Positions 27,719 through 36,273 are shown, counted from the stretch's first letter. The stretch is DNA of 64,000 bases from an uncultured Collinsella sp. (GCA_959596505.1 CAUFWM010000002.1:19758-83757), one strand, 5' to 3'. Notes: generated by a model from the sequence alone, not told the origin. Numbers and translations: made by a program.

Positions 27719-28864
27719 CTAGAGCACCTCCGTGTAGCTGCCAAAGTAGGTGAAGCTCTCGCACACGTCGTCGATTGAGTCGAGCAAGTCGTCGAGGGCC
27801 TTGCTGCCAAAGGGGCAGTCCAGGTCAAAGTAGAACATAAACTCAAAGTCGTGCCCGGGGATGGGGCGGCTCTCGAGCTTGATGAGGTTGATGTTGAGCG
27901 CATAGAAGCGCTCGAGCACGCGATAGAGGGCACCCGGCTCGTTGGCCGTGGTGATCATGAGCGAGGTACGGTTGGCGCCGGGGTAGACGCGCGGTTCGCG
28001 GCTGATGACGACGAAGCGCGTGTAGTTGTTGTCCGAGTCCTGGATGTTGGGCTCCAGCACCTCCAGACCATACAGCGCGGCACAGCTGCGCGAGGCGATG
28101 GCGGCGACGTCGGTGCGCTCGGAGTTGGCGACCATCTCGGCCGACATGGCGGTGTTGGGGTACTTGGTGGCATGCAGGCCGTGGCCCTCGATAAAGCCGG
28201 CGCACTGGGCAATGGCTTGGCCGTGGCTGTAGACCTCACGCACGTCGGCGAGTTTGGTGCCGGGTTTGACGAGCAGGTTGTGATCGATCTTGAGGCGCAG
28301 CGAGCGCACGATATGGAAATCGAACTGGGCGAGCAAGTCGTAGACAGCGTTGACAGAGCCGGCGGTTGAGTTTTCGATGGGCAGCACGCCAAACTCGCAG
28401 AAGCCGTCGCGCACGGCGCGCATGACGCCCTCGAAGGTCTCGAAGAACGCGATATCGGGAACGTCGAAGAGCTTGCAGGCGGCAATCTGGCTGTAGGCGC
28501 CCTCGACGCCCTGGCAGGCGACGGTAGCCGTCTGGGGGAAGGGCGTGTCAAAGGCTGCGGCCGTGGCATGGGCCTTTTGCGACACCGTGATGCCCTTGAG
28601 TTCGTTGATGTAGCGCTGCTGCTCGGCCTTGCTCATGCTCATGAGGAGGCGGAACAGGGCGATGGTCTGGGCCTCGTAGCGCTCGGGTGCGCGGCCGGCG
28701 AGGTTGTTGAGTTTGGAGCGCTCGCGGGCGGGGTCAAAGACGGCCTTTCCCATCTCGATCTTGGATTTGGCGACCTCGGTGGCAATGTCCATGCGCTCGA
28801 CAAAGCTGTTGAGCAAGGTGGTGTCGATGCCATCGATGGCCTGGCGAATATCGGCAAGGTCCAT
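27719..28864 (-). CDS. pheA: Bifunctional chorismate mutase / prephenate dehydratase
   Basis: PheA converts chorismate to prephenate and then to phenylpyruvate, the phenylalanine branch. The roughly 381-residue protein has an AroQ-type mutase domain (residues 1-90; IRQAIDGIDTTLLNSFVERM) and a dehydratase domain (about 110-285; GVEGAYSQIAACKLF, LPIENSTAGSV, DNNYTRFVVI with the catalytic TRF). A C-terminal ACT domain (about 295-375; NRTSLMITTANEPGALYRVL, LIKLESRPIPG) predicts feedback inhibition by phenylalanine. The ATG at 28864 follows AAAGGGG; a GTG at 28879 is possible. Confidence 0.95.
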   Translation of the reverse strand: MDLADIRQAIDGIDTTLLNSFVERMDIATEVAKSKIEMGKAVFDPARERSKLNNLAGRAPERYEAQTIALFRLLMSMSKAEQQRYINELKGITVSQKAHATAAAFDTPFPQTATVACQGVEGAYSQIAACKLFDVPDIAFFETFEGVMRAVRDGFCEFGVLPIENSTAGSVNAVYDLLAQFDFHIVRSLRLKIDHNLLVKPGTKLADVREVYSHGQAIAQCAGFIEGHGLHATKYPNTAMSAEMVANSERTDVAAIASRSCAALYGLEVLEPNIQDSDNNYTRFVVISREPRVYPGANRTSLMITTANEPGALYRVLERFYALNINLIKLESRPIPGHDFEFMFYFDLDCPFGSKALDDLLDSIDDVCESFTYFGSYTEVL

Positions 28865-28885
28865 GGAGGCCCCTTTCACGTGTCG

Positions 28886-28961
28886 GTGATTTTTCTGGGA
28901 CGGGGATTAAAAAATCATTGTGTACCTAATGATTTTTTAATCCCCGTCCCAGAAAAATCAC
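28886..28961. repeat. Perfect 34-bp extragenic palindrome
   Basis: Bases 28886-28919 are the exact reverse complement of 28928-28961, with the eight-base loop GTGTACCT. The arms contain GGGACGGGGA and T-rich tracts. It fills the gap between aroC and pheA inside the aro operon. The transcript would form a very stable hairpin. Confidence 0.95.
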
Positions 28962-29000
28962 TGGGTGGGCGTGGGGGCCGGAGTTGGCCCCCGGAGATTT

Positions 29001-30098
29001 TTAGCGCTGGGCGGCGTCCTCGAGGAGGGCGTCCCAGATGGCGAGCGCCGCGGCTGCTTCGGCTACGGGGACGGCGCGCGGGACGATGCAGGGATCGTGA
29101 CGGCCGTGGACCGAGAGCTCGGCATTTTCCATGGCGTCCATGTCCACGGTCTGCTGCTCGCGACCGATGGAGGGCGTCGGCTTCACGGCCATACGCCACA
29201 TGACGGGCGCGCCGGTGGAGATGCCGCCCAGAATGCCGCCGGCGTTATTGGACTCGACCTCGATCTCGCCGGTCTCGGCATCGATGCGATACGGATCGTT
29301 GTTCTCGCTGCCGCGCATGGCGGCCACGGCAAAGCCCATGCCAAACTCCACGCCCTTTACGGCGGGAATGCCAAACGCGATCTGCGCGATGCGGTTCTCG
29401 ATGCCGTCGAACATGGGGTCGCCGATGCCCGCGGGAAGCCCGTAGATGCCGCACTCCACGATGCCACCGATGCTGTCGAGCTCGTCGCGTGCGGCTAGGA
29501 TCTCCTCGCGCATTCGACCGGCTGCGGCGGCGTCAATGCACGGCAGATCGTTCGTAAGGATTGCCTTGCGGTCGGCCTCGCGATAGACCATGTCGTCCAT
29601 GGGCAGATCGGAGATGCCGCCGATCTGCGCCACGTGTGCCATGACCTGAATGCCCCGGGCTTCGAGTGCCTGCAGCGCGATGCCGCCGGCGATGCACAAG
29701 GGGGCCGTCAGGCGGCCGGAGAAGTGCCCGCCGCCGGCGACGTCGTGCATGTTGTGGTACTTCACGCGCGCCGGAAAGTCTGCATGCCCGGGGCGGGGCT
29801 TGCGGCGCAGCTCGGAATAGTCCTTGGAGCGCGTGTTGGTGTTCTCGATAATTGCTGCGATGGGCGCGCCGGTGGTGTGTCCATCGACCACGCCGGCGAT
29901 GATGTGTGCGGCGTCGGCCTCGCGGCGCTTGGTCGCGGTCTCGTCACGACCGGGGGCACGACGGTCCAAAAAGGCCTGCAGCTGCTCCTGGTCCACGGCG
30001 ATACCTGCCGGAATGCCGTCGAGCGAGCAGCCGATAGCAGGGGAGTGCGACTGGCCGAAGATGCTTAAGTGCAAAACGTTGCCAAAGGTCGAGGACAT
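29001..30098 (-). CDS. aroC: Chorismate synthase
   Basis: AroC makes chorismate from EPSP using reduced FMN. The 365-residue protein begins MSSTFGNVLHLSIFGQSHSP, with the conserved GxSHS region, then RRAPGRDETATKRREAD, RPGHADFPARVKY, GGGHFSGRLTAPL, ESNNAGGILGGISTG and RHDPCIVPRAVPV, all diagnostic. The ATG at 30098 has GAGGAGG and starts one base after the aroA stop. The 136-base gap to pheA holds the long palindrome. Confidence 0.97.
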   Translation of the reverse strand: MSSTFGNVLHLSIFGQSHSPAIGCSLDGIPAGIAVDQEQLQAFLDRRAPGRDETATKRREADAAHIIAGVVDGHTTGAPIAAIIENTNTRSKDYSELRRKPRPGHADFPARVKYHNMHDVAGGGHFSGRLTAPLCIAGGIALQALEARGIQVMAHVAQIGGISDLPMDDMVYREADRKAILTNDLPCIDAAAAGRMREEILAARDELDSIGGIVECGIYGLPAGIGDPMFDGIENRIAQIAFGIPAVKGVEFGMGFAVAAMRGSENNDPYRIDAETGEIEVESNNAGGILGGISTGAPVMWRMAVKPTPSIGREQQTVDMDAMENAELSVHGRHDPCIVPRAVPVAEAAAALAIWDALLEDAAQR

Positions 30099-30099
30099 G

Positions 30100-31419
30100 C
30101 TATTCCTCCTCGAGCGTGACCTTGCCGCCCAGTAGGCGGTAGTGGTCAAAGAAATCGGGATAGGACTTGTTGACGGCCTCGGCGCCGTGGATCACAACTT
30201 CGCCAGTGGCGCGGCTCGCAGCGATGGCAGCCATCATGGCGATGCGGTGGTCGTTGTGCGAATCGACCTCGCCGCCGGTAAAAGCGTCGACGCCCTTGAT
30301 GATGAGGTCGTCACCGGCAATGCGCACCTGCGCGCCCAGTGCGGTGAGCTCGCGGGTGGTAGTGGCCAGACGGTCGGATTCCTTGATGCGCAGGCGGGCG
30401 CAATCGCGGATGAACGTGCGGCCCTGAGCCAGCGATGCCACGGCCGAGATAACGGGAACCAGGTCGGGGATGTCGTGTGCGCTCATCTCAAAGCCGGCGA
30501 GCTTGTCGGACTGCACGGTAGCGGCGTTGGTGGAGCGCACGATGCGGGCGCCAAAGCGCGAGAGCGCGGCAAGCACGTTGCGATCACCTTGCGCGGAGCT
30601 GAGCGACACGCCCTCGACAGTGATGGGGTCGGTGCCGATGGCACCGGCGCACAGCCAAAAGGCGGCGTTGGACCAGTCGCCCTCGACGGCTACGCTGCCG
30701 GGCGTGCGGTACGAGCCACTGTTTACGCGGAAGTTCGTGACCTCGGGCTGGCCGTCCTTGGCCGGAATACGCTCGACGTTGACCTCGACGCCAAAGGCCT
30801 TCATGGCCTGGATCGTCAGGTTGATGTAGGGGCGGCTCTCGATGAGGCCGGTTACCTGCACGCAGGAGGGCTGGGCCAAAAGCGGGGCCGCCAGCAGCAG
30901 GCCGGAGATATACTGCGAGCTCACGTTGCCCGGAAGCACAAAGGTGCCCGGGCGCATGCGTCCGCTCGTCTTGAGCGGAAAACCGCCCAGACCCTGCAGG
31001 TCGCAGCCAGCGGCGATGATCTCGTCCGAGAGCGGGGAGAGTGGGCGGGCGCCCAAGCGTCCCTGACCCACAAAAGTTGCTTCTGCGCCCAGCGCGCAGG
31101 CGACAGGCAGCATAAAGCGCAGCGTGGAGCCACTTTCACCGCAGTCAAGCGTGCTGCCGGCAAGGGCCTTGAGCAGGCCAAACTCAACACTCTTCATGGT
31201 GGGGTGGACCTGGAAGCCGTCCTCGACGGTCTCGATGCGAGCACCCAGGGCCGTAAGGCAACGCACCGTGGCCTCGATGTCGGCGCAGGTGGTATTGCAG
31301 GTGACGTGTGTCTCGCCGTTGGCAAGCGCAGCGCAGATGATCAGGCGATGCGCCATCGACTTGGACGCGATGGCGGGAACGGTGCCCTTGAGCGGGGACG
31401 GGGTGATGCGGGCTAGCAT
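30100..31419 (-). CDS. aroA: 3-phosphoshikimate 1-carboxyvinyltransferase (EPSP synthase)
   Basis: AroA joins PEP and shikimate-3-phosphate. The 439-residue protein carries the substrate-binding SKSMAHRLIICAALA, DCGESGSTLRFMLPVA, GSSQ-like NVSSQYISGLLLAAPLL, and near the end RIKESDRLATTTREL and HNDHRIAMMAAIAA, all conserved. The DCGESGSTLRF segment is close to the class I type; glyphosate response cannot be read reliably. It overlaps aroB by seven bases and is followed by aroC, so the three are co-translated. Confidence 0.96.
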   Translation of the reverse strand: MLARITPSPLKGTVPAIASKSMAHRLIICAALANGETHVTCNTTCADIEATVRCLTALGARIETVEDGFQVHPTMKSVEFGLLKALAGSTLDCGESGSTLRFMLPVACALGAEATFVGQGRLGARPLSPLSDEIIAAGCDLQGLGGFPLKTSGRMRPGTFVLPGNVSSQYISGLLLAAPLLAQPSCVQVTGLIESRPYINLTIQAMKAFGVEVNVERIPAKDGQPEVTNFRVNSGSYRTPGSVAVEGDWSNAAFWLCAGAIGTDPITVEGVSLSSAQGDRNVLAALSRFGARIVRSTNAATVQSDKLAGFEMSAHDIPDLVPVISAVASLAQGRTFIRDCARLRIKESDRLATTTRELTALGAQVRIAGDDLIIKGVDAFTGGEVDSHNDHRIAMMAAIAASRATGEVVIHGAEAVNKSYPDFFDHYRLLGGKVTLEEE

Positions 31420-32519
31420 GCGGATGCGTCTCCCTTCTGGCCGAGGCCCTCGGCAATGAGTTCGTGGAAAGTGGAAAGCGTTGTGCGGTCGATGCTGCAG
31501 CGGCCAATGCCGTGCGGAATCACCAGGTCGATGGTGTCGCCCGCGCGCTTCTTGTCGTGGAGCGCCTCGGCAAAGACGGTATCGGCATCTAGGTCGCAGC
31601 GGGTCTTGAGGCCATGGCGGGCGCAGAGCTCCTCAATACGACCGGGCAGTGCAGCATCGCAAGCGCCGTGCAGGGCCGCGGCGCGCGTGATGATGCCCAT
31701 GCCGATCGACACGCAGTTGCCGTGTCCGAGTTCAAAGTGCTCGCAGGCCTCGACGGCGTGTCCGGCGCTGTGTCCAAAGTTGAGGAGCTTACGCTGGTTG
31801 GTTTCGCGCTCGTCGGCGACGACCACGGCGCGCTTGATGTCGATATTGCGGGCGATGATGAGCGCTACGCGGGCCACATCGCGGTTGAGCAGCTCCAGCG
31901 TGAGCGGGGTCTTCTCCAGCTCGGCGAAAAGCTCCGGATCGGCGATCACGGCGTGCTTGACGACCTCGCCGCAGCCGTCGGCGAACTGCTCGGGCGTGAG
32001 GGTGGCCAGGCACCCCACGTCGGCGATAACCACGCTCGGCTGCCAAAAGGCGCCGGCCAGGTTCTTGCCGGCAGCCAGGTCTATGGCGGTCTTGCCGCCC
32101 ACCGACGAATCCACCATGGCGAGCAGGCTCGTGGGGATCTGCACAAACTTGCAGCCGCGCATGTAGGTGGCGGCCACAAAGCCCGCCACGTCGCCCACGA
32201 CGCCGCCGCCGAGTGCCACGATCACGTCGGAGCGCGAAAGCTCGTGTTCGGCCACAAACTCCAAAATGGCAACGTAGGTCTCGGCGCGCTTATGGGCCTC
32301 GCCGGCCTCGAAGGTGCAGATGCTCACCTCGTAGCCTGACGCCTCCAGGCTCTGCTTAACGGGCATCTGGTAGAGCGGGCCCACGTTGGTGTCCGTCACG
32401 ATGACGGCCTTGGTGCCGCCGGCGGTGGCGCGCACGAGCGGCCCCGCCTGCTCCAGCAAAAACGTGCCAACATGCACCTGGTAGGGGCGTGCAGTGTCGA
32501 TATCGATGGTAATCGCCAT
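31413..32519 (-). CDS. aroB: 3-dehydroquinate synthase
   Basis: AroB closes DAHP to 3-dehydroquinate with NAD and a divalent metal. The 368-residue protein shows VIALGGGVVGDVAGFVAATY, IPTSLLAMVDSSVGGKTAID, GCGEVVKHAVI, with a metal-ligand Glu, and LLNFGHSAGHAVEAC with the metal-binding His. The order and length are typical. It lies 36 bases after tyrA and overlaps aroA. Confidence 0.97.
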   Translation of the reverse strand: MAITIDIDTARPYQVHVGTFLLEQAGPLVRATAGGTKAVIVTDTNVGPLYQMPVKQSLEASGYEVSICTFEAGEAHKRAETYVAILEFVAEHELSRSDVIVALGGGVVGDVAGFVAATYMRGCKFVQIPTSLLAMVDSSVGGKTAIDLAAGKNLAGAFWQPSVVIADVGCLATLTPEQFADGCGEVVKHAVIADPELFAELEKTPLTLELLNRDVARVALIIARNIDIKRAVVVADERETNQRKLLNFGHSAGHAVEACEHFELGHGNCVSIGMGIITRAAALHGACDAALPGRIEELCARHGLKTRCDLDADTVFAEALHDKKRAGDTIDLVIPHGIGRCSIDRTTLSTFHELIAEGLGQKGDASAC

Positions 32520-32555
32520 AAGCTTCGGTCCTTTCGACCTGGCGTGATGGGTTGT

Positions 32556-33470
32556 CTAGTGGGAGGCCTCGTCGTCGAGTGCGCGCTTAATGCGGTCGCC
32601 CTCGGCAAGGAGATTCTCCAGATAGCGCTGGTCGCGGTCCTTGAGCGCGCGGCTGTAGGCGCCAAGCGATTCGATCAGATGGTCGATCTCGAAGGCGAGC
32701 GCGTCGGCGTCGTCGATCATGAGCTCGGACCACATCTGGGGGTTGAGGTGCGCCACGCGGGTGAGATCGCGGTAGCTACCGGCCGAAAAGCCGTGGTGGA
32801 CCTGGGCAGTGGGGCTTTTGACGTAGGCGTTGGATACCACGTGCGCAAGCTGGCTCGTGAAGGCGATGACACGGTCGTGCTCGGCGGCGCTGGTCACGCT
32901 GAACTTGCCAAAGCCCAAGGGGCGCACCATCTCGCGCACCTGGCCCAAAAGCTCCAGCTTGAGCGCATCGTCCACCGCGGGCGGTACGAGCACCAGCGGG
33001 GCGCCCTGGAACAGGTCGGCGCGGGAGTGTGCATAGCCCGAGTACTGCGTGCCCGCCATGGGGTGCGCGCCCACAAAGTAAAAGCCGTGCTCGCGGGCAA
33101 GCTCAAAGGCGCGCTCGCACACGATACCCTTGACGCCCACCGTGTCAATTACCACGGGGCCCATGATGGCCTCGGTATCGGTGGCGTCGGCGAGTGCCTG
33201 GGCGTGTGCCTCGAGCCACTCGATGCAGGCTTCGGGGTAGCAAGCCAGGACGATGATGTCGCATTCGCCGAGCGTCTCGTCGTTGAGCTCGCCGGCAACG
33301 GTGCCCATGCTGGCGGCCGTCATGACATCGTCATCGGGATCCCAGGCCAGCACGCGGACGCCCGCCTGCGCATAGCCGCGGGCAAAGCTGCCGCCGATCA
33401 GGCCAAGGCCGACGATGCCGGCGCACTTGGGGCCGCCCTGGTTAACGCGCGCGTTTCTCACTGTACCCAT
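32556..33470 (-). CDS. tyrA: Prephenate dehydrogenase
   Basis: TyrA oxidises and decarboxylates prephenate to 4-hydroxyphenylpyruvate, the tyrosine branch. The 304-residue protein has the Rossmann motif AGIVGLGLIGGSFARGYA, DTVGVKGIV, the catalytic GAHPMAGTQYSGY and SFxxA-type SAEHDRVIAFTSQLAHVVSN. No C-terminal ACT domain follows, so direct allosteric control by tyrosine is less likely. It starts three bases after the aroF stop. Confidence 0.94.
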   Translation of the reverse strand: MGTVRNARVNQGGPKCAGIVGLGLIGGSFARGYAQAGVRVLAWDPDDDVMTAASMGTVAGELNDETLGECDIIVLACYPEACIEWLEAHAQALADATDTEAIMGPVVIDTVGVKGIVCERAFELAREHGFYFVGAHPMAGTQYSGYAHSRADLFQGAPLVLVPPAVDDALKLELLGQVREMVRPLGFGKFSVTSAAEHDRVIAFTSQLAHVVSNAYVKSPTAQVHHGFSAGSYRDLTRVAHLNPQMWSELMIDDADALAFEIDHLIESLGAYSRALKDRDQRYLENLLAEGDRIKRALDDEASH

Positions 33471-33473
33471 GGG

Positions 33474-34496
33474 CTACTCCATGGTCTCTTGGCAGACAAC
33501 CTCGCGGATGGCTCGGATGCGGCGCATGGTGTCGTCGAACTGATCGGGGGTGAGGGCCTGGGCGCCGTCGGACCATGCGCGGCTGGGCTCGTCGTGGACC
33601 TCGATCTCCAGGCCGTTGGCACCGCAGGCGGTCGCGGCGAGCGCCATGGGCTCAACGTAGCGGGTGTAGCCGGTGGCGTGGCTGGGGTCGGCGACGACGG
33701 GCAGGTGCGACAGGTGGTGCAGCACCGGAACGGCGTTGAGGTCGAATGTGTTGCGAGTACGGGTCTCGAAGGTGCGGATGCCGCGCTCGCACAGGATGAC
33801 GTTGTCGTTGCCCTCGCTCATGATGTACTCGGCGGCCATGAGCAGCTCGTCGACGGTGCCGGCCATGCCACGCTTGAGCAGGATCGGGGTCTTGGTCTTG
33901 CCGACCTCTTTGAGCAGGGGGAAGTTCTGGGCGTTGCGGGCGCCGATCTGCATGACGTCGATCTTCTTGTCCAGGAAGACCTGCACGTCGCGTGGGTCCA
34001 TGATCTCGGTGACGATCGGCATGTCGAGCTCAGCAGACGCCTCGCACAGCAGGTCCAGACCGGCGGGGCCCATGCCCTGGTAGGCGTACGGGGAAGTGCG
34101 GGGCTTGTAGGCACCGCCGCGCAGCATCGTGGCACCGGCGGCCTTCACGCGGCGGGCGATGCGGATGAGGTTCTCGCCCTCGACGGAGCACGGGCCGGCG
34201 ATGACCTGGAACTGATCGCCGCCGATCTTGACGCCGTGGCCGCAGTCGATGACGGAGTCCTCGGGGTGGAACTTGCGGTTGGCGCGCTTGAACGGCTCGG
34301 AGACGCGCTGCACGCGCTCGACGACATCCATGGACTCGAGCAGGAACGGGTCGATCTTGGTCGTGTCGCCCACCAGGCCGATGATGGTCTCGTTCTCGCC
34401 GCGTGAGACGTCGGTCTTCAGGCCCTTTTTCTCAATCCAGCTGACGATGTGGCTGACGGCCTCGTCGCTGGCGCTCTCTTTTAAAATTGCAATCAT
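33474..34496 (-). CDS. aroF: 3-deoxy-7-phosphoheptulonate (DAHP) synthase
   Basis: This 340-residue enzyme condenses PEP and erythrose-4-phosphate, the first committed step of the pathway. Residues about 1-70 form the ferredoxin-like regulatory domain of the type I-beta (Thermotoga-like) group (MIAILKESASDEAVSHIVSW). The catalytic barrel follows, with VIAGPCSVEGENLIRIARRV, LRGGAYKPRTSPYAYQGMG, LLKRGMAGTVDELL and VVADPSHATGY. It is the first gene of the operon. The ATG at 34496 has GAGAGG upstream. The regulatory domain suggests feedback by tyrosine or phenylalanine. Confidence 0.95.
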   Translation of the reverse strand: MIAILKESASDEAVSHIVSWIEKKGLKTDVSRGENETIIGLVGDTTKIDPFLLESMDVVERVQRVSEPFKRANRKFHPEDSVIDCGHGVKIGGDQFQVIAGPCSVEGENLIRIARRVKAAGATMLRGGAYKPRTSPYAYQGMGPAGLDLLCEASAELDMPIVTEIMDPRDVQVFLDKKIDVMQIGARNAQNFPLLKEVGKTKTPILLKRGMAGTVDELLMAAEYIMSEGNDNVILCERGIRTFETRTRNTFDLNAVPVLHHLSHLPVVADPSHATGYTRYVEPMALAATACGANGLEIEVHDEPSRAWSDGAQALTPDQFDDTMRRIRAIREVVCQETME

Positions 34497-34529
34497 GGTG
34501 TGCCTCTCACCTCGATGGATAACCCTTGC

Positions 34530-34554
34530 AAAAACGGCCCGCATCGCGAGCCGT
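34530..34554 (-). terminator. Leader terminator / possible attenuator upstream of aroF
   Basis: On the minus strand, ACGGCTCGC pairs with GCGGGCCGT (34534-34554; one G-T pair) and is followed by TTTTTGC. No minus-strand gene lies upstream, so this hairpin sits in the aro operon leader, about 35 bases before aroF. A short frame in the leader, MHHMYTARDAGRFCKGYPSR, starts with ATG just before it and overlaps the hairpin. Attenuation is an inference. Confidence 0.6.
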
Positions 34555-34659
34555 GTACATATGGTGCATGAGAGTTTATACTATCTGACTCGCTTTTGCC
34601 TTCTAAAGTGGGCCGTTGAGCCGCGTCTTCCTCGGAATTGCAAAGCTTTTTCTTTTATT

Positions 34660-34689
34660 TTGATAGCCCGTGGTGCACTTGGGTATAAT
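34660..34689 (+). promoter_or_regulatory. Sigma-70-type promoter of tRNA-Arg(CCG)
   Basis: TTGATA (34660-34665) and TATAAT (34684-34689) are separated by 18 bases, and the tRNA begins 11 bases after the -10 box. Confidence 0.8.
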
Positions 34690-34700
34690 GCCAAACGTTG

Positions 34701-34777
34701 GCCCTATTAGCTCAGGGGATTAGAGCGTCTGCCTCCGGAGCAGAAGGCCGTTGGTTCGAATCCAACATGGGGCACCA
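34701..34777 (+). tRNA. tRNA-Arg (anticodon CCG), prophage insertion site
   Basis: The gene folds with acceptor stem GCCCTAT/ATGGGGC, D arm AGCTCAGGGGATTAGAGC, anticodon arm TCTGC-CTCCGGA-GCAGA (anticodon CCG) and T arm GTTGG-TTCGAAT-CCAAC. The 3' ACCA is encoded at 34774-34777, unlike the other tRNA in this window. The prophage integrase gene on the other strand overlaps its last 66 bases, so this is the likely attL side. Confidence 0.96.
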
Positions 34778-36172
34778 TTCCAATTTTGCTCGAACCCGCC
34801 GGATGTCCAATCTGGCGGGTTCGCCCTTTTTATCGTAGTTCAGCGTGACCAGTATCTCGTCCTCCGAGACGACCGCCTGCCACACGAATGCCTTCAGCAG
34901 CGTCGCGTCGTCGAGTGCCGTCCCGCACTGCAGGAAGTCGGCGAAGCGCTCCGGGTCTATCCTCTCGTCCGTGATGGCCTCGAGGTCGTACCTCGCTCGC
35001 GCCTGCTGCTCCTCGAGCTCGGCTATGCGCTCGTTCACGCCCGGCGCTATCACGCCCTGCTCGATGGCGTTGAGGATGTTCCTCAGGCCCCTCTCGGCGG
35101 CCCTGAGCGAGTCCTCGGCCTGCATGCGACGCGCCCGCACCTCGGCCGTGTCCGCGCGCTCCGCTACCATGTTGGCTATCTGCAGCGCCTCGCCGCGGTC
35201 GCCGAGCAGCCCGCGCAGCGCCGAGGCTATGGAGCCCTCGAGCTCCTCGCGCCTGATGTTGCGGACGCACGACCCCGGGCAGCTGTAGTACTCGTACTTC
35301 ACGTTGTTGCGGCCCCTGCCGCTCACGCCCTGCAGGTTCCTGCCGCATTCCGCGCACAGCGCCGTCCCCGCGAGGGCGAAGTCGCCCCAGTTCTCGCTCG
35401 AGCGCTGCTTGCGGCACTTGATTCCCTGGACCTCCATGAACGTCACCTCGTCCACTATCGCCGGCATCCCGCCCTCGCGGACGATGCCTCCCCACTCGTA
35501 CCTTCCCGTGTACCTGCGGTCACGCAGCATCTGCTGCACCATTGCTTGGCCGCACGGGTTGCCCTTGCGCGTCCTGAGGCCGCGCCGCGCGAACTCGCGC
35601 GCTATCGCGTTCATGGACATGCGCTCCAGCCTCAGCGCGAAGGCCTCGCGCACCCACGCCGCCTGCGCCTCGTCGACCTCGTACTCGTCGTCCCCGTTCC
35701 TGCGGTATCCGAAGATGCGCACGCCGTTGGTCTTGCACTTGAGGGCGTTGCCCTCCATTCCGCGCTTGGTCCTGATGGCGGTCTTCCTCGACTCGCAGGC
35801 GGCGAGCCCCTCGAGCAGCTTCTCGTAGATGATGCCCTCCGGGCTGTCGGGTATCTGCTCGAGCGCCGAGACCAGCTTGACGCCGTGCACGGCGAGCTCG
35901 CGCTTGTATATCGGCGCGTCGTACTCGCCGCGGCTGAATCTATCCATCATGTAGACGAGGACGATCTCGCTCTCGCCGGCGTTGGCTATCATCCGTTGGA
36001 ACTCGGGGCGGTCGTCGGTGCGACCCGACACGGCGCGGTCGCAGTACTCCGCCGCGACCTCGTAGCCCTCGCGCGCGCACCACTCGCGGCAGACGCGCAG
36101 CTGATCCTCGATTGAGGCCTCGCGCTGCCTGTTGCACGAGAATCTCGCGTATATCACTGCCTTCTTTGGCAT
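34712..36172 (-). CDS. Large serine recombinase (phage integrase)
   Basis: This 486-residue large serine recombinase should integrate and excise the prophage. Residues 1-145 are the catalytic domain (AVIYARFSCNRQREASIEDQ with nucleophile Ser12; YMMDRFSRGEYDA). A Recombinase domain follows (FGYRRNGDDEYEVDEAQAAW, MSMNAIAREFARRG), then a zinc ribbon (CAECGRNLQG and YYSCPGSC) and a coiled coil at about 345-400. The last 21 residues plus stop (WCPMLDSNQRPSAPEAD and on) are encoded exactly by the complement of the tRNA-Arg(CCG) 3' part. The ATG at 36172 has GGGGG about ten bases upstream. Confidence 0.93.
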   Translation of the reverse strand: MPKKAVIYARFSCNRQREASIEDQLRVCREWCAREGYEVAAEYCDRAVSGRTDDRPEFQRMIANAGESEIVLVYMMDRFSRGEYDAPIYKRELAVHGVKLVSALEQIPDSPEGIIYEKLLEGLAACESRKTAIRTKRGMEGNALKCKTNGVRIFGYRRNGDDEYEVDEAQAAWVREAFALRLERMSMNAIAREFARRGLRTRKGNPCGQAMVQQMLRDRRYTGRYEWGGIVREGGMPAIVDEVTFMEVQGIKCRKQRSSENWGDFALAGTALCAECGRNLQGVSGRGRNNVKYEYYSCPGSCVRNIRREELEGSIASALRGLLGDRGEALQIANMVAERADTAEVRARRMQAEDSLRAAERGLRNILNAIEQGVIAPGVNERIAELEEQQARARYDLEAITDERIDPERFADFLQCGTALDDATLLKAFVWQAVVSEDEILVTLNYDKKGEPARLDIRRVRAKLEWCPMLDSNQRPSAPEADALIP

Positions 36173-36226
36173 AATGTAGAAGCCCCCTCAAGTTGTGAGT
36201 TTGCAAAGATGCTTGGGCGGTTGGAT

Positions 36227-36273
36227 GCCCCGTCGGCTAAAGCGGTACCAGCGCTGCCGACGGGGCTCTTTTT
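36227..36273 (+). terminator. Hairpin with T-run between integrase and repressor operon
   Basis: GCCCCGTCGG (36227-36236) pairs perfectly with CCGACGGGGC (36257-36266), followed by TCTTTTT on the plus strand. Both flanking genes are on the minus strand, so the T-run faces the wrong way for them. It may block plus-strand transcripts or act as a structure at the end of the repressor operon. Confidence 0.6.

Noticed and set aside
34497..34700. T-box riboswitch before the aro operon
   Set aside because: The leader is too short and I see no specifier-loop or T-box consensus sequence.
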